Origin: Kosakonia oryziphila
GTDB lineage: Bacteria > Pseudomonadota > Gammaproteobacteria > Enterobacterales > Enterobacteriaceae
Direction: 5' to 3'
Length of the DNA: 53,454 nt
NCBI RefSeq assembly: GCF_900094795.1
Contig: NZ_FMBC01000009.1
Span: 1-53,454 of the forward strand
A program made the position numbers and the translations under genes. The notes under the pieces were generated by a model. That model was not told where the DNA came from, did not search any database, and worked only from the letters and a program-made list of their open reading frames with translations. Shown piece by piece: positions 46,454 through 53,454 of the stretch; position 1 is the first letter of the stretch; each line of letters begins with the position of its first letter.

Positions 46454-47332
46454 ATGAAACGTACAGGAGTGATGCTGGCGCTTGCGTTGGGATTGATGGC
46501 GCAGGGTGCGATGGCAAAAACGTTAAATGTGGTCACCAGTTTTTCGATTCTGGGCGACATTACACAAGAAGTGGGCGGTGAGCATGTAAAGGTGACGACG
46601 CTGGTCGGGCCGGATGGCGATCCGCACACCTTTGAACCCTCGGCGAAAGACAGCGCGTTGCTGAATAAAGCCGATGTAGTGGTGGTGAATGGTTTAGGGC
46701 TGGAAGGTTGGCTCGACAGGCTGGTGAAGGCCTCCGGTTTTAAAGGCCAACTGGTTGTGGCTTCAACTGGCGTATCCACGCATACGCTGGAAGAGGATGG
46801 TAAAACCGTGACCGATCCCCATGCCTGGAACAGCGCCGCCAACGGCGTGCTGTATGCACAAAATATTCTGGCCGCGTTGGTGAAAGCCGATCCGGAAGAT
46901 GAGGCCGCGCTCAATGCTTCCGGCCAGCGCTATATCGCCGAGTTAAAACAAATGAATAGCTGGGCGAAAGAGCGCTTTAGCGCTATCCCGCAGGCGAAAC
47001 GTAAAGTGCTGACCAGCCATGATGCTTTCGGCTATTTCGCCCGTGCCTACAACGTTGAGTTTATGGCACCGCAGGGGATCTCCTCGGAGAGCGAAGCCAG
47101 CGCAGCACAGGTGGCCTCGCTGATTAAGCAGATCAAAGCTGATGGCGTTCACGTCTGGTTTATGGAGAACCAGCTCGATCCGCGCCTGGTAAAACAGATC
47201 GCCAGTGCGACCGGCGCGCAGCCGGGTGGTGAACTCTATCCGGAAGCGCTGAGTGTGAAAGGCGGCGTGGCGGATACATATCAGAAAGCGTTTCGCCATA
47301 ACGTTGACACCATCGCGAACAGCATGAAATAA
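46454..47332 (+). CDS. Periplasmic metal-binding protein of the ABC transporter (cluster A-I)
   Basis: The 292 residues (one more if the ATG at 46451 is used) begin with a signal peptide ending QGAMA before KTLNVVTSFS. Metal-binding residues are expected in GDPHTFEPS, DPHAWNS, the SHDAFGYFARAY helix and the C-terminal ENQLDPR region. There is no long His-rich loop of the ZnuA kind; the loop between the first two His motifs is short and His-poor. It lies nine to twelve bases after the permease and ends the operon before a REP element. Confidence 0.92.
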   Translation: MKRTGVMLALALGLMAQGAMAKTLNVVTSFSILGDITQEVGGEHVKVTTLVGPDGDPHTFEPSAKDSALLNKADVVVVNGLGLEGWLDRLVKASGFKGQLVVASTGVSTHTLEEDGKTVTDPHAWNSAANGVLYAQNILAALVKADPEDEAALNASGQRYIAELKQMNSWAKERFSAIPQAKRKVLTSHDAFGYFARAYNVEFMAPQGISSESEASAAQVASLIKQIKADGVHVWFMENQLDPRLVKQIASATGAQPGGELYPEALSVKGGVADTYQKAFRHNVDTIANSMK

Positions 47333-47339
47333 CCCCTGT

Positions 47340-47388
47340 CGCCGGATAAGCGGCAACCACCATCCGGCGAATTGCCCGGCGGCCGGGC
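47340..47388. repeat. REP-like element with second GC hairpin
   Basis: CGCCGGAT (47340-47347) pairs with ATCCGGCG (47362-47369), and GCCCGG (47374-47379) pairs with CCGGGC (47383-47388). It is just past the binding-protein stop and marks the end of the inserted region before pncC. Confidence 0.75.
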
Positions 47389-47519
47389 CTGTGCTTCGTG
47401 CCGCCATTTTCTCTACCGCGCTTTTTTCGGAAGCCTCCTCGTAAATTTATTAACCCATCCCCACATTTGCCCGGAAAGTGGTATCTTTTCCGCCACGATT
47501 TTTGTGCACGGGAGCCATC

Positions 47520-48017
47520 ATGACGGACACTGAATTAATGCAACTGAGCGAGCGTATCGGGCAGGCGTTAAAAGCGCGCGGTGCAACGCTAACGACCGCG
47601 GAATCCTGCACTGGTGGCTGGGTTGCAAAGGTCATCACCGACATTGCCGGCAGTTCCGCCTGGTTTGAACGTGGGTTTGTTACCTACAGTAATGAAGCAA
47701 AAGCGCAAATGATTGGCGTGCAGCCCGACACGCTGGATGCGCATGGTGCGGTGAGTGAGCCGGTGGTGGTGGAAATGGCGATTGGCGCGCTGAAAGCCGC
47801 GCGTGCCGATTATGCTATTTCGATCAGCGGCATCGCCGGGCCGGATGGCGGCAGTGAGGAGAAACCGGTCGGCACCGTTTGGTTTGGCATTGCCAGCGTC
47901 AGTGGGGAAGGGATTACGCGGCGCGAATGCTTTCCTGGAGACCGTGAATCGGTACGCAGGCAAGCGACGGCATATGCGCTGCAAACCCTCTGGCAACATT
48001 TTCTACAAAATACTTGA
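47520..48017 (+). CDS. pncC: Nicotinamide-nucleotide amidohydrolase PncC
   Basis: PncC deamidates NMN to nicotinic acid mononucleotide for NAD recycling. The protein has 165 residues, equal to E. coli, and corresponds to the CinA C-terminal domain alone. Typical segments are TTAESCTGGWVAKVITDIAGSS-like sequence and ISISGIAGPDGGSEEKPVGTVWFG. An upstream ATG at 47478 would cover the GGGAGCC ribosome site. Its stop codon touches the LexA box of recA. Confidence 0.95.
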   Translation: MTDTELMQLSERIGQALKARGATLTTAESCTGGWVAKVITDIAGSSAWFERGFVTYSNEAKAQMIGVQPDTLDAHGAVSEPVVVEMAIGALKAARADYAISISGIAGPDGGSEEKPVGTVWFGIASVSGEGITRRECFPGDRESVRRQATAYALQTLWQHFLQNT

Positions 48018-48041
48018 TACTGTATGACTATACAGTATAAT
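48014..48041 (+). promoter_or_regulatory. recA promoter with LexA (SOS) box
   Basis: TACTGTATGACTATACAGTA at 48018-48037 is a near-ideal LexA box. It is flanked by -35 TTGATA (48014-48019) and -10 TATAAT (48036-48041) with a 16-base spacer, as in the E. coli recA promoter. The -35 overlaps the last codons of pncC. Confidence 0.95.
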
Positions 48042-48077
48042 TGCGACAACAGAACAGTAATTCACCGCGGGGCGTAA

Positions 48078-49172
<1,095 letters not shown>

Positions 49173-49190
49173 TAATCTGAACCGCAATCG

Positions 49191-49220
49191 AGGGCTGCTG
49201 ATGCAGCCCTTTTGCTTTTC
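49191..49220 (+). terminator. Terminator between recA and recX
   Basis: AGGGCTGC and GCAGCCCT form a perfect stem with a TGAT loop followed by TTTTGCTTTT. As in E. coli, partial readthrough is expected to give low recX expression. Confidence 0.85.
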
Positions 49221-49240
49221 TGCGACCACAGGAATGAGTC

Positions 49241-49741
49241 ATGTCTGATGATACTCCCCGCCGCTCTGCGCTTCCCCGTTTGCGCGATCGGGCGATGCGA
49301 ATTCTGGCGATGCGCGATCACAGCGAAAATGAGTTTCGCCGTAAGTTGACGGCGCCGGTAATGGGGACAAATGGCCCGGAAGAACTCGACTGTACGGAAG
49401 AAGAGGTGGGGCAGATTGTTGAGTGGTGTCTTGAGCACCATTTTCTCGATGATGCCCGTTTTGTGCGTCAGTTTATCGCCAGCCGGGCGCGCAAAGGCTA
49501 TGGGCCTGTTCGTATTCGTCAGGAGCTGAATCAAAAAGGGATCGTGCGGGAAATGGTGGAACAGGCGATGCGCGAATGCGATATCGATTGGGTCGCCAGC
49601 GCCCGGGATCAGGCGCTGCGCAAGTATGGAGAACCACTGCCGACGGAGTTTGTCGAGAAAGTAAAAGTGCAACGCTTTTTGCTCTATCGTGGCTTTTTGC
49701 AGGAAGATATTCAGGAGATATGGCGAAATTTTGCCGACTGA
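49241..49741 (+). CDS. recX: RecA regulatory protein RecX
   Basis: RecX binds RecA filaments and limits their activity. The protein has 166 residues, the same as E. coli. The helical repeats of the family are visible, for example [20 protein letters not shown] and [28 protein letters not shown]-type sequence. It lies behind the recA terminator. Confidence 0.96.
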   Translation: MSDDTPRRSALPRLRDRAMRILAMRDHSENEFRRKLTAPVMGTNGPEELDCTEEEVGQIVEWCLEHHFLDDARFVRQFIASRARKGYGPVRIRQELNQKGIVREMVEQAMRECDIDWVASARDQALRKYGEPLPTEFVEKVKVQRFLLYRGFLQEDIQEIWRNFAD

Positions 49742-49871
49742 GCGCATACGGGATTTTACTTCGCACTAAAGAAAACTTATCTTATTCCCACTTTTTCCAG
49801 TAACTAGCGCGTCTGCTATGTCATGGCGGCAGCTGGTTACCACATTTCGTTAGCTTGATTTCAGGATAATT

Positions 49872-52502
49872 ATGAGCAAGAGCACCGCTGAGATCCGTCA
49901 GGCGTTTCTCGATTTTTTCCATAGCAAAGGACATCAGGTAGTTGCCAGCAGCTCCCTGGTGCCAAATAACGATCCGACTTTGCTGTTTACCAACGCAGGG
50001 ATGAACCAGTTCAAGGATGTGTTCCTTGGGCTCGACAAACGTAATTATTCCCGCGCTACCACGGCACAGCGTTGTGTCCGTGCCGGTGGTAAACACAATG
50101 ATTTGGAAAACGTCGGTTACACTGCACGTCATCACACTTTTTTTGAAATGCTGGGCAACTTCAGCTTCGGCGATTACTTCAAACATGATGCTATTCAGTA
50201 CGCATGGGAACTGCTGACCGGTGAAAACTGGTTCAACCTGCCGAAAGAGCGTCTGTGGGTGACGGTGTACGAAACGGATGATGAAGCCTACGAAATTTGG
50301 GAAAAAGAAGTCGGTATCCCGCGTGAGCGTATTATTCGCATCGGTGATAACAAAGGTGCAGCTTACGCCTCTGACAACTTCTGGCAGATGGGCGACACCG
50401 GTCCGTGCGGTCCGTGTACCGAGATTTTCTATGATCACGGCGATCACATCTGGGGCGGCCCTCCGGGAAGTCCGGAAGAAGATGGCGACCGTTACATTGA
50501 GATCTGGAACATCGTCTTTATGCAGTTTAACCGCCAGGCCGATGGCACCATGGAGCCGCTGCCGAAACCGTCAGTGGACACAGGTATGGGCCTGGAGCGT
50601 GTGGCAGCCGTACTGCAACATGTGAACTCCAACTATGAAATCGATCTGTTCGTTAAGCTTATTGAAGCCGTAGCGAAAGTGACCGGCGCGACGGATTTGA
50701 GCAACAAATCCCTGCGCGTTATTGCGGACCACATTCGCTCCTGTGCGTTCCTTATTGCTGACGGCGTGATCCCATCGAACGAAAACCGCGGCTACGTGCT
50801 GCGTCGTATCATCCGTCGTGCTATCCGCCACGGTAATATGCTGGGCGCGAAGGACACCTTCTTCTATAAACTGGTGGCGCCGCTGATCGCCGTGATGGGC
50901 TCTGCCGGTGAAGATCTGCAACGCCAGCAAGCGCAGGTTGAACAGGTTCTGAAAACCGAAGAAGAGCAGTTTGCCCGTACTCTGGAGCGCGGTCTGGCAC
51001 TGCTGGACGAAGAGCTGGCAAAACTGAAAGGGGATACGCTTGACGGCGAAACGGTCTTCCGTCTGTACGATACCTACGGTTTCCCGATGGATCTGACTGC
51101 GGACGTTTGCCGCGAGCGTAACCTGAAAATTGATGAAGCCGGTTTTGAAGCCGCCATGGAAGAGCAGCGCCGCCGCGCCCGCGAATCCAGCGGATTTGGT
51201 GCGGACTACAACGCGATGATCCGCGTTGATAGCGCCTCGGAATTTAAAGGCTACGATCACCTTGAACTGAACGGCAAAGTGACTGCGCTGTTTGTCGACG
51301 GCAAACCGGTAAACACGATTGCTGCGGGCCAGGAAGCGGTTGTCGTGCTTGATGAAACGCCATTTTATGCCGAATCCGGCGGTCAGGTTGGCGATAAAGG
51401 CGAACTGAAAGGCAACGGTTTTGCGTTTGCCGTGCAGGATACGCAGAAATATGGTCAGGCGATTGGCCACATCGGTAAGCTGGCGACCGGGACTCTGAAA
51501 GTGGGTGACGGCGTGAAAGCGGAAGTCGATGAAGCGCGTCGCGCGCGCATCCGCCTGAACCACTCTGCAACACACCTGATGCACGCTGCGTTGCGTAGCG
51601 TTCTTGGCACTCACGTCGCGCAGAAAGGCTCGCTGGTGAATGACAAAGCGCTGCGCTTTGACTTCTCTCATTTTGAAGCGATGAAACCATCTGAGATCCG
51701 CGCGGTGGAAGATCTGGTGAACGCGCAGATTCGCCGTAACTTGCCGATCGAAACCAACATCATGGATCTGGAAGCCGCAAAAGCGAATGGTGCGATGGCG
51801 CTGTTTGGCGAGAAATACGATGAGCGCGTGCGTGTACTGAGCATGGGCGATTTCTCTACCGAACTGTGCGGTGGTACGCACGCTTCCCGCACCGGTGATA
51901 TCGGTCTGTTCCGCATTGTGTCTGAATCCGGTACTGCCGCTGGTGTGCGTCGTATCGAAGCGATTACTGGTGAAGGTGCGATTGCCAGCCTGCATGCGCA
52001 GAGCGACCAACTGCACGATATCGCACAGTTGCTGAAAGGCGATAGTCAGAATCTCGGTGACAAAGTACGTACTGTTATTGATCGTACGCGTCAGTTGGAA
52101 AAAGAGTTGCAGCAGCTTAAAGAGCAGGCGGCAGCGCAGGAGAGCGCGAACCTGTTCGGCAAAGCGACTGACCTTAACGGTGTGAAACTGCTGGTCAGCG
52201 AACTGGCAGGCGTCGAGCCGAAGATGCTGCGTACCATGGTGGATGATCTGAAGAACCAGTTAGGTGCTTCTGTTATTGTTCTCGCCACTGTGGCTGAAGG
52301 GAAAGTTTCTCTGATTGCGGGAGTCTCGAAGGATGTGACTGACCGTGTGAAAGCAGGGGATCTGGTTGGTATGGTTGCCCTGCAGGTTGGGGGCAAAGGG
52401 GGCGGACGTCCGGACATGGCGCAAGCCGGTGGTACCGATGCGGCTGCGCTTCCTGCTGCTCTTGCCAGTGTTAAAGACTGGGTAAGCGCAAAACTGTCAT
52501 AA
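49872..52502 (+). CDS. alaS: Alanyl-tRNA synthetase
   Basis: AlaS charges tRNA-Ala. The protein has 876 residues. The class II catalytic core is N-terminal ([38 protein letters not shown]). The editing domain has [11 protein letters not shown] and CGGTH (about 563-575 and 666-670). The C-terminal oligomerisation/C-Ala region ends in the [11 protein letters not shown] segment. It carries AGGATAATT as ribosome site. Confidence 0.98.
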   Translation: MSKSTAEIRQAFLDFFHSKGHQVVASSSLVPNNDPTLLFTNAGMNQFKDVFLGLDKRNYSRATTAQRCVRAGGKHNDLENVGYTARHHTFFEMLGNFSFGDYFKHDAIQYAWELLTGENWFNLPKERLWVTVYETDDEAYEIWEKEVGIPRERIIRIGDNKGAAYASDNFWQMGDTGPCGPCTEIFYDHGDHIWGGPPGSPEEDGDRYIEIWNIVFMQFNRQADGTMEPLPKPSVDTGMGLERVAAVLQHVNSNYEIDLFVKLIEAVAKVTGATDLSNKSLRVIADHIRSCAFLIADGVIPSNENRGYVLRRIIRRAIRHGNMLGAKDTFFYKLVAPLIAVMGSAGEDLQRQQAQVEQVLKTEEEQFARTLERGLALLDEELAKLKGDTLDGETVFRLYDTYGFPMDLTADVCRERNLKIDEAGFEAAMEEQRRRARESSGFGADYNAMIRVDSASEFKGYDHLELNGKVTALFVDGKPVNTIAAGQEAVVVLDETPFYAESGGQVGDKGELKGNGFAFAVQDTQKYGQAIGHIGKLATGTLKVGDGVKAEVDEARRARIRLNHSATHLMHAALRSVLGTHVAQKGSLVNDKALRFDFSHFEAMKPSEIRAVEDLVNAQIRRNLPIETNIMDLEAAKANGAMALFGEKYDERVRVLSMGDFSTELCGGTHASRTGDIGLFRIVSESGTAAGVRRIEAITGEGAIASLHAQSDQLHDIAQLLKGDSQNLGDKVRTVIDRTRQLEKELQQLKEQAAAQESANLFGKATDLNGVKLLVSELAGVEPKMLRTMVDDLKNQLGASVIVLATVAEGKVSLIAGVSKDVTDRVKAGDLVGMVALQVGGKGGGRPDMAQAGGTDAAALPAALASVKDWVSAKLS

Positions 52503-52520
52503 TTACAAAGCGAATGCACA

Positions 52521-52550
52521 GGCCATAATCTTACTGATTATGGCCTTGTT
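52521..52550 (+). terminator. Terminator after alaS
   Basis: GGCCATAATC and GATTATGGCC form a perfect 10-bp stem with a TTACT loop, followed by TTGTT. It is about 20 bases past the alaS stop. The rest of the gap to csrA holds csrA promoter DNA. Confidence 0.8.
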
Positions 52551-52742
52551 GCCACTACGCTATTGATAACAAGAAAGTCAGGTTGAAGTTGTGTATATCG
52601 GCTAAACTTACGTTTAACAGAATGTGATGCCGTGACTGCTTACACTTTACGTGTTTGTCATCGCTTACTTTTTGGCGTTATATGATGGATAATGCCGGGA
52701 TACAGAGAGACCCGACTCTTTTAATCTTTCAAGGAGCAAAGA

Positions 52743-52928
52743 ATGCTGATTCTGACTCGTCGAGTTGGTGAAACCCTCATGATTGGGGATGAGGTCACTG
52801 TGACTGTCTTAGGGGTTAAGGGTAACCAGGTGCGCATTGGCGTTAATGCCCCGAAAGAAGTATCTGTTCACCGTGAAGAGATCTACCAGCGTATCCAGGC
52901 TGAAAAATCACAGCAGTCCAACTACTGA
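52743..52928 (+). CDS. csrA: Carbon storage regulator CsrA
   Basis: CsrA is the 61-residue RNA-binding global regulator of translation. The sequence [16 protein letters not shown] and [19 protein letters not shown] is the typical enterobacterial form. The RNA-binding residues Leu4, Arg6, Arg7 and Arg44 are kept. AAGGAG precedes the start. Confidence 0.98.
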   Translation: MLILTRRVGETLMIGDEVTVTVLGVKGNQVRIGVNAPKEVSVHREEIYQRIQAEKSQQSNY

Positions 52929-52937
52929 TGCTATTGT

Positions 52938-52964
52938 GCGTCTCGCAGTTGTACGGCGAGACGC
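52938..52964 (+). terminator. Terminator-like hairpin after csrA
   Basis: GCGTCTCGC and GCGAGACGC form a perfect 9-bp stem ten bases after the csrA stop. The following U tract is weak (AACACCTCCTTT). Confidence 0.65.
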
Positions 52965-53173
52965 AACACCTCCTTTAGATGTTCTCCTCTCCAGGTTTCC
53001 TTTTTATTTCAGTCCCGCATTTTTGGGTATCAGGCTCCTGTTTTTGTGGCAGGCTTGTTTCTGCTTTCTCCAGCGAAGCGGCGAAAATTCTGCTGAGAAA
53101 ACATCCTTTTTGGCCTTTTTACAGGCTAATTGACTGCGAAGTGTGCAAACAATTCAGGGGCTGGAAAAATTGT

Positions 53174-53201
53174 TTGACTTATAAGTCCCAGAAAGTAATA
53201 T
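53174..53201 (+). promoter_or_regulatory. Promoter of the tRNA-Ser/tRNA-Arg operon
   Basis: TTGACT and TAATAT are separated by 16 bases and followed by a GC-rich discriminator (GTGCGCC), the typical form of a stringently controlled stable-RNA promoter. It is about 60 bases upstream of the mature tRNA-Ser. The rest of the csrA-tRNA gap (52965-53173) shows no gene. Confidence 0.75.
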
Positions 53202-53263
53202 GTGCGCCACGCAGCGACGATGAGCTCTCAACAAGTTCTTCAAAGCACTCGAAAGAGGCGTGT

Positions 53264-53356
53264 GGTGAGGTGGCCGAGAGGCTGAAGGCGCTCCCCTGCT
53301 AAGGGAGTATGCGGTCAAAAGCTGCATCCGGGGTTCGAATCCCCGCCTCACCGCCA
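53264..53356 (+). tRNA. serV: tRNA-Ser (anticodon GCU)
   Basis: The 93-base gene has acceptor arms GGTGAGG and CCTCACC with CCA encoded. The anticodon loop CTGCTAA (anticodon GCT) sits in a CTCCC/GGGAG stem. A long variable arm typical of serine tRNAs and the GGTTCGAATCC T arm are present. The symbol follows the E. coli neighbour order csrA-serV-argV. Confidence 0.96.
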
Positions 53357-53360
53357 TTTT

Positions 53361-53437
53361 GCATCCGTAGCTCAGCTGGATAGAGTACTCGGCTACGAAC
53401 CGAGCGGTCGGAGGTTCGAATCCTCCCGGATGCACCA
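53361..53437 (+). tRNA. argV: tRNA-Arg (anticodon ACG)
   Basis: The 77-base gene has acceptor arms GCATCCG and CGGATGC with CCA encoded. The anticodon ACG lies in CTCGG-CTACGAA-CCGAG, and the T arm is GAGGTTCGAATCCTC. It is four bases after tRNA-Ser, so both are probably processed from one transcript. In E. coli several identical tRNA-Arg genes follow; further copies may lie beyond the window. Confidence 0.96.
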
Positions 53438-53454
53438 TATTTTGAGGAAGTGAC

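Noticed and set aside
53264-53437. tRNA genes as the integration site of an island
   Set aside because: Both tRNAs are intact and their upstream neighbours are core genes; the window ends 17 bases later, so nothing downstream can be judged.

Overview
The window is a stretch of chromosome from a member of the Enterobacteriaceae. Gene order largely follows the E. coli fhlA-hyp-hyc-asc-hydN-hypF-nor-srl-mltB-recA-alaS-csrA-serV-argV segment, and most proteins match my memory of their E. coli counterparts almost end to end. The GC-rich codon use and several differences from E. coli suggest the Klebsiella / Enterobacter / Kosakonia group. I cannot fix the genus from sequence alone.

Layout. (1) 1-1773: a mobile-element remnant. 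One small satellite-phage-like gene (498-944) lies behind an attenuator-like hairpin. It is flanked by copies of a 218-bp structured repeat, one inverted and cut by the window edge and two direct, plus a short 45-bp tandem array. (2) 1774-15675: the formate hydrogenlyase regulon. It holds the activator fhlA, the NiFe maturation operon hypABCDE (minus strand) and the hydrogenase-3 operon hycABCDEFGHI (plus strand). Two sigma-54 promoters and FhlA-type sites lie between the divergent operons, and a MITE-like element lies immediately downstream of the hyp promoter. (3) 15701-18588: a GAF-GGDEF protein with a degenerate GGGEF signature, a LysR regulator, and a divergent PdxI-like aldo/keto reductase. 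(4) 18667-22830: the aryl-beta-glucoside genes ascB-ascF and their repressor ascG. (5) 22841-27949: hydN, a cysteine-containing formate dehydrogenase H and hypF as one FhlA/sigma-54-type operon. (6) 27930-32206: NO detoxification genes norW-norV and divergent norR, with three NorR sites. (7) 32203-37138: the sorbitol operon srlAEBD-srlM-srlR-gutQ. (8) 37412-38494: mltB.

(9) 38809-47332 is an insertion relative to E. coli between mltB and pncC. Its first part is a PRD-type activator, a fructose-family PTS (EIIA, EIIB, EIIC), two different class II ketose-bisphosphate aldolases and a truncated Mak-like ROK sugar kinase. Its second part is a metal ABC transporter (ATPase, permease, periplasmic binding protein) behind a Zur-box-like operator. 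The first gene of that operon appears to be a 36-residue single-membrane-span peptide coupled to the ATPase. (10) 47520-53437: pncC, SOS-regulated recA-recX, alaS, csrA, tRNA-Ser(GCU) and tRNA-Arg(ACG).

How the parts work together: formate relieves FhlA, which with sigma-54 switches on hyc, hyp and hydN-fdhF-hypF. FDH-H oxidises formate, electrons pass through iron-sulfur proteins to hydrogenase-3, and the Hyp proteins build its NiFe centre. Here the formate dehydrogenase is encoded inside the regulon next to its iron-sulfur partner and carries Cys instead of selenocysteine, so this copy should not need selenium. The most unusual items are the MITE at the hyp promoter, the Cys-type FdhF locus, the two-aldolase PTS locus with its broken kinase, and the Zur-box/small-membrane-peptide/ABC operon.
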